Program-made: the position numbers and the translations under genes
The notes under the pieces: model-generated
Databases searched by the model: none
Told to the model about the DNA's origin: nothing
What the model saw: only the letters and a program-made list of their open reading frames with translations
In this document: positions 26,927 through 35,346 of the stretch, one piece after another
Layout: each line of letters starts with the position of its first letter
How positions within the stretch are numbered: the first letter of the stretch is position 1
Assembly (NCBI RefSeq): GCF_019426345.1
Contig: NZ_JAHLLW010000001.1
Coordinates: 186,001 to 250,000 of the forward strand
Source: Marinomonas lutimaris
GTDB lineage: Bacteria; Pseudomonadota; Gammaproteobacteria; Pseudomonadales; Marinomonadaceae
Reading direction: 5' to 3'
DNA: 64,000 nt

Positions 26927-28177
26927 TTAAAAGCGCGTGGCTGAAAACGGTGTAAGATCAATGTCTGGCGTGCCGTTATTGATCAGTGCCGCGACTAATT
27001 CTGCGGTTCCTGCGGATTGAGTGAGCCCCAGATGTCCATGTCCGAAAGCATAAATTACTCGTTGAGATCGACTGGAGTAACTGATCACCGGAAGACTGTC
27101 AGGCATGGAAGGACGAAAGCCCATCCACTGTTTACCTCCGTTAACTTTTAAACCGGGTAAGAATGTTTTTGCTTTATTGAGTAAGACCTCAGCCCGTTGA
27201 AAATTGGGCTTCAAATCCAATCCACCTAGTTCAACTGCACCGCCAACACGAACACCTTCGCCTATTTTTGTCACTACAAAACCATGATTGCTAAAAGTTA
27301 GGTGGGTTTTTAAATCAAACGCTCTGGCTGGTAATGTCGTGTTGTACCCTCGTTCCGTATCTAATGGCAAACTGTCACCAATAGATCGCGCTAAAGTTTT
27401 TGACCAAGCCCCTGCAGCTAGAACAGCTTGGCTTGTTTCATAGTCGGCCGCATCGCTTTTTAAGGTTACTCTATCGTTATTCACTTCAATGGAATTAATC
27501 GATGCAATGGCAATTCTACCGCCAAGTTTTTCAAATTCTTCAGCTAAGTGTTTAGTCCATTCGGCAGGATCGCAGACGTTTTTCCACTCCGGAGTAAAGG
27601 CCGCATGGGTAAATCGGGGGTGAATGCCGGGCTGGACTTTGGCGATAGCGTCTGGACTGAGTAAAAATTCATAGATTACGCCATGTTGTTGTCGCGTTTG
27701 CCAACCAGCAAGACTGGCATTGAATTCTGCTTCACCTTCATAAAGTTGTAACTGCCCTTCTCGACGAATCATAGCTTCGCCATTTACGGCTTGAATTTGA
27801 CGTTCCAGTGCTGCTTTAGAAAAATCCATCAAACTGGCTTGTGCCGCCAACGCTGCTTGATATTTGTCTTGCCAGCTGGCACGCCAGAAACGCAGCATCC
27901 AAGGGAGAATTTTCAACGCGTAAGCGGGACGCAATGACAAAGGGCCGAGGGGGTCGATCAACCACTTTGGTGCTTTGCGCATAATGCCTGGCGTGGCGAG
28001 AGGAATCACATCCGCAAAGGCAAACGCTCCTGCATTGCCGGACGATGTTTCTGCAGCAACACCTTTCCGATCCAATACAAGCACTTGTCGGCCTTCAGAT
28101 TGCAGTTTTAGCGCAATACTAATGCCGATAATCCCTGCTCCAATAACAATCACATCCTGATTTTTTGTCATGTCCAT
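26927..28177 (-). CDS. FAD-dependent D-amino-acid/cis-4-hydroxy-D-proline dehydrogenase
   Basis: A 416-residue DadA-type flavoenzyme. The FAD-binding motif VIVIGAGIIGISIALKLQSEGRQVLVLDR is at residues 9-37, and the C-terminal flavin contact GHGHLGLTQSAGTAELVAALI is typical. In hydroxyproline pathways it oxidises cis-4-hydroxy-D-proline to pyrroline-4-hydroxy-2-carboxylate, passing electrons to the respiratory chain. That substrate is inferred from the two genes upstream; alone the protein could be a general D-amino-acid dehydrogenase. Confidence 0.84.
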   Translation of the reverse strand: MDMTKNQDVIVIGAGIIGISIALKLQSEGRQVLVLDRKGVAAETSSGNAGAFAFADVIPLATPGIMRKAPKWLIDPLGPLSLRPAYALKILPWMLRFWRASWQDKYQAALAAQASLMDFSKAALERQIQAVNGEAMIRREGQLQLYEGEAEFNASLAGWQTRQQHGVIYEFLLSPDAIAKVQPGIHPRFTHAAFTPEWKNVCDPAEWTKHLAEEFEKLGGRIAIASINSIEVNNDRVTLKSDAADYETSQAVLAAGAWSKTLARSIGDSLPLDTERGYNTTLPARAFDLKTHLTFSNHGFVVTKIGEGVRVGGAVELGGLDLKPNFQRAEVLLNKAKTFLPGLKVNGGKQWMGFRPSMPDSLPVISYSSRSQRVIYAFGHGHLGLTQSAGTAELVAALINNGTPDIDLTPFSATRF

Positions 28178-28230
28178 TTTGGGTTCACCAATTATTTCTA
28201 ACCAATTATTTGAAGTCTAGCTATCCATCG

Positions 28231-29166
28231 CTAAGACAGTTTAATACCATTTTTTAACGGGTCGCTGGGGTTCATCATCAAGGTTGCTTCTTTGGTGACA
28301 AACGCCTGTCCGGTAATGTTAGGAATAATCGTATCGCTTGTTGAAGGCTGATAGCTCAAACGATAACTACTACCAATGGTGCTTTCTTGAATGATTTCTT
28401 CGCCTGGAGCAAGGCGATTATCCGCTGCTAGGCAAGCCAAGCGTGCTGAACTGCCTGTGCCGCAAGGTGATCGATCATAGGCGTTGTCAGGGCACAGAAC
28501 GAAGTTACGGCTGTGGCCATTTTCACTAAGTGCTGGCCCATAAAGAACAACGTGATCAATGATGCCACCATCTGTACCTGTTAATTGCTTTGCTTCAATG
28601 GCTTCGCGAATTTTGATCGAGACTTCCGTCAGGTTACGAATATTACTTGGAACAACAGGCACAGGGCTTTGATCGACAATAATGAACCAGTTTCCACCAT
28701 AGGCAATATCACCAGAGACTGTACCTATCCCTTCGATTTCTAAGTTCACATCTTTGTGTAAACGACGGCTGGCCACGTTTTTCACCGTCACTGTGTTTGC
28801 ATCTGAAAGTGTCACTTCAACCACGCCGACTGGCGTTTCGATTTTGTGCGTGCCGATGCCTATTTTGCCCATGTGAGCCAACGTTGCGGCAACACCAATG
28901 GTGCCGTGACCACACATGCCGATGACCGCAGCGGCGTCGAAATAAATCACGCCTGCTACGCACTCAGGATCAACCGGATTGACCAGCATCACGCCGACCA
29001 TGGCTTCTTGCCCATAGGGTTCTGATACTACAGAGCGATAAAAATCCTTATGTTCCGTAGCCAAAATTTTGGCGCGTTCGGCCAAAGAACCAGAGCCTAA
29101 ATCTGGCCCACCAGACACAATAACGCGGGTTGGTTCACCTTCCGTATGACTGTCTATTACTTGCAT
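28231..29166 (-). CDS. 4-hydroxyproline 2-epimerase (proline racemase family)
   Basis: A 311-residue epimerase turning trans-4-hydroxy-L-proline into cis-4-hydroxy-D-proline. Both catalytic cysteines are present: Cys85 in MCGHGTIG and the second in DRSPCGTGSSARLACLAADNRL; this Cys-Cys pair marks true racemases/epimerases rather than 3-hydroxyproline dehydratases. ATG at 29166 (MQVIDSHTEGEPTRV) matches the family start and overlaps the upstream gene by 10 bp. Confidence 0.92.
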   Translation of the reverse strand: MQVIDSHTEGEPTRVIVSGGPDLGSGSLAERAKILATEHKDFYRSVVSEPYGQEAMVGVMLVNPVDPECVAGVIYFDAAAVIGMCGHGTIGVAATLAHMGKIGIGTHKIETPVGVVEVTLSDANTVTVKNVASRRLHKDVNLEIEGIGTVSGDIAYGGNWFIIVDQSPVPVVPSNIRNLTEVSIKIREAIEAKQLTGTDGGIIDHVVLYGPALSENGHSRNFVLCPDNAYDRSPCGTGSSARLACLAADNRLAPGEEIIQESTIGSSYRLSYQPSTSDTIIPNITGQAFVTKEATLMMNPSDPLKNGIKLS

Positions 29167-30131
29167 GTATCTATTACTCCACCTTGTTTTGCCCAATCCG
29201 CAAACCAGTCTTTGAAGAGCGCATACTGATCTTCACAGTAACGACGCTGTGCGGCATTAAGCTCATCCGTTTCGTTGAAGTGTAATCGATACTCTTCTTC
29301 ACCGTTTAAAACAAGCAAATATTTGAAGAACAAGACTAACTCAGGGCCTTCGTCGAAACTGGCTAAAACAGAAAAGGCTTCTTCTAATTCTTGGGCGCGA
29401 ACGCGGGCTTCCGCGTTACCTTTTGCTGCTAACTTACATAAGTTGGCGAGTAACAGCACTTCTTTCGGTAGTGCCGTGCCAATACCGGTGATTGCGCCAA
29501 CTGCGCCGCATTTAACAAAGCCGTGATAAACCGCCGTATCAACACCAATCATTAACAACACATCATCGTCTTGGGAGGTGATGTTTTCCGCTGCGTAGCG
29601 CAAGGCTTCTTTACTGCCAAATTCTTTAAAGCCAACTAGATTCTTATGTTCGGCACGTAGCGCAAAAAACAAATCCGCACGGGTCTCAAAGCCATATACA
29701 GGGCTGTTGTAGATAATCGCTGGAATCGACGGTGCCGCGGAGAGAATCGCTTTGAAATGGTGCTTCTGAGCAGCGATCACCGAGCCACGAGACAGTACGC
29801 GAGGAATCACCATCAAACCCGCTGCACCGACTTTCTCGGCGTGCGCTGCCAACGCCACAGCGGATTTGGTATTAATCGCCCCAGTACCAACGACCACAGG
29901 AATGCCCGCGTTCACCAAGCGCTCTACGCCTTCCATACGCTCGGCATCGGTCAACAAAGGCCAATCTCCCATGGAACCGCAATAGACCACAGCAGACATC
30001 CCCGCCGCCATCATCTCTTTACCCTTCTTCACCAAGTTATCGAAGTCTGGCGTGCGATCTGCCTTACAAGGCGTCATCAACGCCGGCATGACGCCGTTGA
30101 AAACACTTACATCAAAAACATCATTGCTCAT
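29157..30131 (-). CDS. DapA-family lyase, probable pyrroline-4-hydroxy-2-carboxylate deaminase
   Basis: A 324-residue class I aldolase-fold enzyme of the dihydrodipicolinate synthase family. The substrate-carboxylate loop (VYCGSMGDWPLLT) replaces the usual GTTGE, and the Schiff-base lysine is in NLVGFKEFGSKEAL. GGD-type residues differ from true DapA. In this operon it should deaminate and rearrange pyrroline-4-hydroxy-2-carboxylate to alpha-ketoglutarate semialdehyde. First gene of the three-gene operon; the assignment leans on context. Confidence 0.87.
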   Translation of the reverse strand: MSNDVFDVSVFNGVMPALMTPCKADRTPDFDNLVKKGKEMMAAGMSAVVYCGSMGDWPLLTDAERMEGVERLVNAGIPVVVGTGAINTKSAVALAAHAEKVGAAGLMVIPRVLSRGSVIAAQKHHFKAILSAAPSIPAIIYNSPVYGFETRADLFFALRAEHKNLVGFKEFGSKEALRYAAENITSQDDDVLLMIGVDTAVYHGFVKCGAVGAITGIGTALPKEVLLLANLCKLAAKGNAEARVRAQELEEAFSVLASFDEGPELVLFFKYLLVLNGEEEYRLHFNETDELNAAQRRYCEDQYALFKDWFADWAKQGGVIDTCK

Positions 30132-30458
30132 AATTCGATACCTTTTTAAAGAAATTGAAGGAATTTGCTAGCCATTATTAAAAATGGATTTTGTATCCAA
30201 AATATACCTAGCGCAAAAAGTAGTCAATGGAATGTTTCTTTAATCTTTATGTCTGTGCGTTTGAGTTAATAGAAATAGCTGGTGAGAGAGAAGCGTTAAG
30301 CTAAGTATGTTTAAAAGATTTGTAGTTTGAGAAGGGCTTTGTGTCTGAAAATGGGAGACTGTGATACTTGTACGGAATCTGTTTATATTGAATGGCATAA
30401 GGGAAACAAGAGATGCTCGGCCTGTCTCTTATTCCCCTTTTATTATTTAAAAAGTAGT
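30132..30458. promoter_or_regulatory. Promoter region of the hydroxyproline operon with a TGGAT-N5-ATCCA palindrome
   Basis: No gene is seen in this 327-bp stretch. TGGAT at 30185-30189 and ATCCA at 30195-30199 form a short palindrome about 55 bp upstream of the operon start, a fair candidate for the GntR regulator. At 30399-30439 an imperfect 15-bp stem (with AAGAGA/TCTCTT core) could end the transcript of the gene at 30459, though its T run is weak on that strand. Confidence 0.35.
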
Positions 30459-31418
30459 TTAAATGTCTTGTAACTTAAAGTCAGAAGGCGCTTTTGGTAT
30501 TACCCCTTGCAATAGATCGACGGACTTTTCTAAACCTTCTAAGGAGTTAAGTAAAACGTCTTCATGCTCAATTGATAACCAACGGTCATAACCATTCATC
30601 AATAGGCGGTAGCAGAATTGACGCCACCACTCTTCACCGTGGCCATAACCTAGGGTGATGTATGACCATGAACGTGCTGGAATATCAATCAAGCTACCAT
30701 TTTCAAGTAAGCTGGTGGTTGCCTGTACACTTGGGTTTAGCAGTGTGTCTTTGGCATGCACGTGATAAATCGCATCGCCTAGCGCGTCGACTGCAGCAAT
30801 AGGATCGGCTCCCATCCAAAATAAATGTGACGGGTCTAAGTTAGCACCAATGATAGGGCTTACTGCAGAGCGCAGTTTTAATAGGCTAGGTACATTGTAT
30901 ACGCATTGGCTGCCGTGTAATTCCAATGCGATGCGTTCTACTCCACATTCTTTTGCTAGTGCAACAATGTCTTTCCAGTAAGGAATCATGACTTCTTCCC
31001 ACTGATATTTCAGCATAGTTTGTGTTTCCGGTGGCCATGAAGATACTATCCAATTTGGCATCGAGTCACCTGGCGCGCCAGCAGGCAGCCCTGACATGGT
31101 GCAGACCGTTTTCACCCCCATTTTACCAGCTAAGCGGATGGTATCTTTTAAGCACTGAGATTGGGCTTTGTCTGTCGGATGTAGAGGATTACCGTTGGCA
31201 TTTAGCGAAGCGATTTCGAGTCCTCGGCTGTCGAATTCTTGTTGAAATGCTTGGCGAGCTTCTGCGCTGTTTAATAACTCTTCCAAGCGGCAGTGTGGTG
31301 CAGTGGACCAGCCGCCAGTATTGATTTCTACACCATGAACACCCATTCGTTGGGCGTTATCGAGCATTTCCGTTAATGATTGGCCACTAAGGCTGTCTGA
31401 TACAAAACCAAGTTTCAT
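30459..31418 (-). CDS. Sugar phosphate isomerase/epimerase-type TIM-barrel protein
   Basis: A 319-residue member of the xylose-isomerase-like TIM-barrel family (IolE/IolI and relatives). Metal-site segments are visible: ALELHG (Glu), GANLDPSHLFWMGAD (Asp and His), YHVHAKD and a late Glu in SIEHED. It lies 12 bp after an inositol-dehydrogenase-like gene on the same strand and is expected to act on the keto-sugar made by that enzyme. The exact substrate cannot be told. Confidence 0.85.
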   Translation of the reverse strand: MKLGFVSDSLSGQSLTEMLDNAQRMGVHGVEINTGGWSTAPHCRLEELLNSAEARQAFQQEFDSRGLEIASLNANGNPLHPTDKAQSQCLKDTIRLAGKMGVKTVCTMSGLPAGAPGDSMPNWIVSSWPPETQTMLKYQWEEVMIPYWKDIVALAKECGVERIALELHGSQCVYNVPSLLKLRSAVSPIIGANLDPSHLFWMGADPIAAVDALGDAIYHVHAKDTLLNPSVQATTSLLENGSLIDIPARSWSYITLGYGHGEEWWRQFCYRLLMNGYDRWLSIEHEDVLLNSLEGLEKSVDLLQGVIPKAPSDFKLQDI

Positions 31419-31430
31419 GAAGATAGTTCC

Positions 31431-32438
31431 TTATAGGTAAAGAGTCGGCTTTTCTATGCGATGAATGGGGGTTTTTAGGCCTGAGGAGAGTGCTTGCACA
31501 CCAGCTTCTGCTATTAGTGTGGCGCAATATCCATCCCATGAATCTGAAGCAATTGGATTGGGGGTGTTTGTCAAGATTGATTGAATCCACGCCTTATTTT
31601 GCAAACGGTAGGCTTCGGCAAAACGTGGTCTCCAATCTGCTGCATAGGCTTCGCTTGCCTGTAATGCGCTATGTAGCTCCGTAAGAACGGGACTGCGTAA
31701 AGCGATGCTGCCCTTCTCTCCTACTAATTCACCGCGTACGTCATAGCCATACGCTGCATTATTATTGATTTCAATATTTACCAAGCGACCGGATTCAGTC
31801 TCCAAGACCATAAACACTGGTGCACCTACTTTAGATGTATCTAAGCATTTTGGTTGAAATACTGAAATGGACTGAATGTCTTCATCTAGCATAAAGCGTG
31901 CAGCGTCAAATTCATGAGGGGCGGAATTAGAGATGGCCATTTGTCCTGTGAAGTTTGCAGGTGCCTCGACATTCCGGTGGAAGCAATGAAACATCACGGC
32001 TTGGCCTATTTTTCCTTGTAGTAAATCTTGTTTCATTGCTGTGTATGAAGGATCAAACCGGCGCATAAAGCCGAGTTGCACCATTTTTTTACCCAGCTTA
32101 ATCTCTTCTTCTATAACGGTCAGGCATTCTTGTGAACTTGTTGCCAATGGTTTCTCGCACAGAACTGGTTTACCTGCTTTTATTGCAGCCAAAGTTAATG
32201 GAGTGTGTGTGTGATCTGGGCTGGCAATGACTACGGCGTCTATTTCTTTGCTTGCAATAACTTTGAGAGCGTCTGTTTCAGCGTGTTGAATACCAAATTG
32301 ATCGGCTACATAGCGAGCGCGTTCTGCAGACACATCGCAAATGGTATGTAATTCAACGTGAGGTAGGTCTTCAGCAAATATACGTGCGTGATCCATCCCC
32401 ATAATACCTGTGCCTATTAATGCAACTCGTATACTCAT
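31431..32438 (-). CDS. Gfo/Idh/MocA oxidoreductase (inositol 2-dehydrogenase-like)
   Basis: A 335-residue NAD(P)-dependent sugar or cyclitol dehydrogenase. The Rossmann motif GTGIMGMDHARIFAEDLPHVEL is at the start, the catalytic Lys in VLCEKPLA (about 97), and the Asp of the active site in SAPHEFDAARFML. Overall similarity is to IolG-type enzymes oxidising myo-inositol or related polyols. Operon partners are the isomerase and the periplasmic sugar-binding protein. Confidence 0.87.
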   Translation of the reverse strand: MSIRVALIGTGIMGMDHARIFAEDLPHVELHTICDVSAERARYVADQFGIQHAETDALKVIASKEIDAVVIASPDHTHTPLTLAAIKAGKPVLCEKPLATSSQECLTVIEEEIKLGKKMVQLGFMRRFDPSYTAMKQDLLQGKIGQAVMFHCFHRNVEAPANFTGQMAISNSAPHEFDAARFMLDEDIQSISVFQPKCLDTSKVGAPVFMVLETESGRLVNIEINNNAAYGYDVRGELVGEKGSIALRSPVLTELHSALQASEAYAADWRPRFAEAYRLQNKAWIQSILTNTPNPIASDSWDGYCATLIAEAGVQALSSGLKTPIHRIEKPTLYL

Positions 32439-32510
32439 ATTATTAACCTTTTTATTTGTGAAAACTTATTGTTGATGAAAACCAGAAATTTTGACTGGGC
32501 CTTGTTCAAA

Positions 32511-32534
32511 AGCTGGGAAAGCCCTTTCCCAGCT
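32511..32534. terminator. Hairpin after the sugar-binding-protein gene
   Basis: AGCTGGGAAA (32511-32520) pairs with 32525-32534 around a 4-nt loop. It lies between the binding-protein stop and the next operon gene and has no strong T run. A third case in this window of a hairpin directly after a binding-protein gene. Confidence 0.6.
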
Positions 32535-32555
32535 AGGAGGACAAAAGCAATGTTC

Positions 32556-33494
32556 TTAGTTAAGTTTGTTATAATCAGCCATGTTTTCTGGTGTGACCAA
32601 CTCAAAAGGAATCCATACCTTTTGCTCTACCTCTTCGTTATTTATAAGTTGCAAGGCTGCTTGAACTGCACCACTGCCTTGAGCTGCACCATTTTGAAAA
32701 ACGGTTACGTCAAGATCACCAGCTTTCATAGATGAGAGAGCGTCTGAGGTTGCATCAATACCTGCGACAATGACACTGTCCATAGAGCGGCCTGTGGCTT
32801 TAAGTGCTTGTATTGCGCCTAATGCCATCTCGTCGTTATTAGCGATCACTGCATCAAACTCTAAGCCAGCCGTTAACCAATTGGACATTAGGTTGTTACC
32901 TTCAGTACGCATGAAGTTCGCGGATTGTTGTTCAATGATTTCAATACCGCTGCACTCTGGGGTAGCAAATACGTCATGAACGTCTTTAGTTCGAATCGTT
33001 GTATTATTATCGCCAATGGTACCCATCATAATAACGGCTTTGCCTTTACCATCTAATAGGCGGCAAACTTCTTGTGCTTGTAAGGTGCCAGATTCCAATT
33101 CATTGGAACCTACAAACGCCTGATTATCGGGCATCATGTTAATATTTATTGGGTGACGGCCCACGTAAACCAATGGGATACCAGCTTCTTCTGCCGCATC
33201 ACTCATGCCCATAGTGGCATCGGAATCCACTGTATTAACTATGATTGCATCTACACCTGACGCGATAAAATTTTGTATTTGGTTTAGCTGAACACCGATT
33301 TCATTTTGCGCATCTTCTACTTGTAAGTTAACGCCAGATTTCTTTGCCGATGTTTCGATATTATTTCTTAGAACAGATAGAAAATTGTCGTCAAAACTAA
33401 ACAGTGTGACGCCAATTCTAGGTTGGTTAGAGTCCGCTAGTGCAGGGGTTGCTAAAATGGCTAGCGTCATGGCAGCTGTAATTATTTTTTTCAT
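32556..33494 (-). CDS. Periplasmic sugar-binding protein (RbsB/XylF-like ABC type)
   Basis: A 312-residue protein with signal peptide MKKIITAAMTLAILATPALA. The type I periplasmic fold follows the ribose-binding pattern: IGVTLFSFDDNFLSVLRNNIETSAKKSGVNLQVEDAQNEIGVQLNQIQNFIASGVDAIIVNTVDSDA, and ANNDEMALGAIQALKATG. It should deliver a sugar or cyclitol to an ABC importer or report to a chemoreceptor. No permease or ATPase gene is in the cluster, which is unusual. Confidence 0.9.
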   Translation of the reverse strand: MKKIITAAMTLAILATPALADSNQPRIGVTLFSFDDNFLSVLRNNIETSAKKSGVNLQVEDAQNEIGVQLNQIQNFIASGVDAIIVNTVDSDATMGMSDAAEEAGIPLVYVGRHPININMMPDNQAFVGSNELESGTLQAQEVCRLLDGKGKAVIMMGTIGDNNTTIRTKDVHDVFATPECSGIEIIEQQSANFMRTEGNNLMSNWLTAGLEFDAVIANNDEMALGAIQALKATGRSMDSVIVAGIDATSDALSSMKAGDLDVTVFQNGAAQGSGAVQAALQLINNEEVEQKVWIPFELVTPENMADYNKLN

Positions 33495-33836
33495 GTGCTT
33501 CTCCTTATTATTTTATTTATTAGTGAAACTAAGCCTCACTAGATTGTGAATCTATCATTGAGATTTGATGTTATCAATATCATTTTGATTTGACAAAGAT
33601 CATTTTGATGTGTTTTTGTTTCATTGTTTCTTTTGTTTTTCATTAAGTTATTGTTTTTTAATTGATATTGTATTTCTTTTTTATGATGGTATTTTTTATG
33701 TTTATTGGTTTGTATGTAAACGGTGATAATGTTTCAAGATGAGGCTTTTGTGTATCACGGATAGTTAGGTTCTCTTTCAACATCAAAGACGGTAATCTAA
33801 GCCAGACTTCATTTTACTAAATAGAGAACAGTAGAC
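33495..33836. promoter_or_regulatory. Divergent promoter region with paired ATCATTTTGAT palindromes
   Basis: This 342-bp A+T-rich stretch contains no gene. The 11-bp palindrome ATCA-TTT-TGAT occurs at 33579-33589 and 33599-33609, exactly 20 bp apart, so both copies face the same side of the helix. A related copy is near 33554. They lie 85-115 bp upstream of the binding-protein gene and are good candidates for the LacI-family operator. Confidence 0.5.
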
Positions 33837-34889
33837 GTGTCAGTAGATTTACTAAAAAAAACAACGATGAAAGAGGTTGCTGAACTGGCTGGGGTAAGCG
33901 TAGCGACGGTCGATCGAGTGTTAAGTAATCGAGCCAAAGTCAGTCCCCATACGAAAGAAAGAGTATTTGCCGCTATTCAACAATTGAATATTCAGCAGCA
34001 AGTGTCGATTGATTCAGGTAATACAGAATCGAATGAGCCTCTAAGATTTTTATTTCTATCAGAATCTGGCGCTAATTTTTTACGCTCGATCGAGGATGCT
34101 GTACTTGAAATCAGAGAACTGTTTTCTCCACACAATATTACGATTCACACAAAGTCACTCTATCCGTTTAATTTAGAGAGCTTTCTTGCACTGTTAGAAG
34201 TGTCTTCAGAGCAATATGACGCTATTGTATTGCTGTGTAGGGAGGACCCTGCTATTTCCTCTTCTGTTAATAGAATTGTAAAAGCTGGCTGTCCAATAGT
34301 TTGCTTTACGACTGACTTGTGTGATACATCGCGTTTATCTTATGTTGGACCAAACCACGTGAGCGCGGGTCGCACTGCGGGATCTTTAATGGGGCGTTAT
34401 ATCGGGCAGTGTGCTGGTGAAGTTGTTCTTGTTGTGAGTGCGCCTTACCGCTCTCAATATGAGCGTGAGCTAGGTTTTAGACGAGTGATTAGAGAACAAT
34501 TTCCCAACCTTAAAATTTTAGAGTCTCTTAACAATCACGATTTAGATGAAGAAAGTTACGATAGCTTGATTAAGTTGTTTAACTCTGGTGTTAAGCCTTT
34601 AGGTATTTATAACGTGACAGGTGGAACTCAAGGGGTTGCTCAAGCGTTAAAAGAAAAAGGTTGGTCAAAGGATGTTGTTTTTATTGGTCATGAGCTAAAT
34701 GATGGATCCTATGATTTACTCTCTCAAAATGAGGTAGATATTATCATTGACCAAGATTTGAAATCGGAAGCGCTCACTGCTATCAACGTATTAATGCATC
34801 ATTTTGAGCGTCTCCAAAAAGAGCCTATGCAGACGACGAGTGCTCCGATTATAACGTTGCGTGAAAATATGGTAGTAAAAAACGTTTGA
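33837..34889 (+). CDS. LacI-family transcriptional regulator
   Basis: A 350-residue regulator with the LacI helix-turn-helix and hinge at residues 10-57 (TMKEVAELAGVSVATVDRVLSNRAKVSPHTKERVFAAIQQLN). The effector domain resembles sugar-binding proteins of the RbsB type (GRTAGSLMGRYIGQCAGEVVLV, KPLGIYNVTGGTQGVAQALKEKG). It starts with GTG and is divergent from the binding protein-dehydrogenase-isomerase operon, its evident target. The ligand is probably that operon's substrate. Confidence 0.9.
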   Translation: MSVDLLKKTTMKEVAELAGVSVATVDRVLSNRAKVSPHTKERVFAAIQQLNIQQQVSIDSGNTESNEPLRFLFLSESGANFLRSIEDAVLEIRELFSPHNITIHTKSLYPFNLESFLALLEVSSEQYDAIVLLCREDPAISSSVNRIVKAGCPIVCFTTDLCDTSRLSYVGPNHVSAGRTAGSLMGRYIGQCAGEVVLVVSAPYRSQYERELGFRRVIREQFPNLKILESLNNHDLDEESYDSLIKLFNSGVKPLGIYNVTGGTQGVAQALKEKGWSKDVVFIGHELNDGSYDLLSQNEVDIIIDQDLKSEALTAINVLMHHFERLQKEPMQTTSAPIITLRENMVVKNV

Positions 34890-34903
34890 TAAAAGAGGTT
34901 TGT

Positions 34904-35254
34904 TTGACCTATTTCGATCAGTTCATGCAGCAGTGGAAAGCGTATATAAAACAACAACTTTTCCATTTTGGACTTAGCTATATAGAAACAGATGCTGGCG
35001 ATAGTATTGATATCAAAGCGAATTCATTGGCCTATTTTAGTTGGCTAAGGGCTTCTAGAGCGGGTAATAATTTCGATGAATCAAGGGATGGAGTCGCTTG
35101 GGTAATGCTGGAAAAGCAATTGCGAACATTTGCGGAAAAAGCCGAAAAAGGCACCTTTGATCTAGTTTCGAAGTTACATCTAGAGGAAAACCAAATCCAG
35201 ATTTACCTGGATTTTAGTTATGATGATGAACAGCACATCGTCTATGTCAGTTGA
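34904..35254 (+). CDS. Hypothetical protein of unknown family
   Basis: A 116-residue protein starting with TTG at 34904 seven bases after AAAGAGG; an in-frame TTG at 34886 overlaps the LacI stop. Not recognised. It is acidic, soluble-looking, begins with an aromatic amphipathic helix (TYFDQFMQQWKAYIKQQLFHFGL) and ends in two beta-strand-like stretches (IQIYLDFSYDDEQHIVYVS). It sits 14 bp after the LacI gene on the same strand, so the two are probably co-transcribed. Confidence 0.6.
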   Translation: MTYFDQFMQQWKAYIKQQLFHFGLSYIETDAGDSIDIKANSLAYFSWLRASRAGNNFDESRDGVAWVMLEKQLRTFAEKAEKGTFDLVSKLHLEENQIQIYLDFSYDDEQHIVYVS

Positions 35255-35299
35255 TCTATGATTTCCTAATTATTAGGTTTCATCATCAGAGAATAACTG

Positions 35300-35327
35300 T
35301 GCGTGAACACCATGTGGCGTTCACGCA
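35300..35327. terminator. Hairpin between the hypothetical gene and lpd
   Basis: TGCGTGAAC at 35300-35308 pairs with 35319-35327 around a 10-nt loop, between two convergent genes. The T run is poor on both sides, so this is a modest terminator candidate. Confidence 0.5.
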
Positions 35328-35346
35328 CAAGTCTCGTCACCAGATG

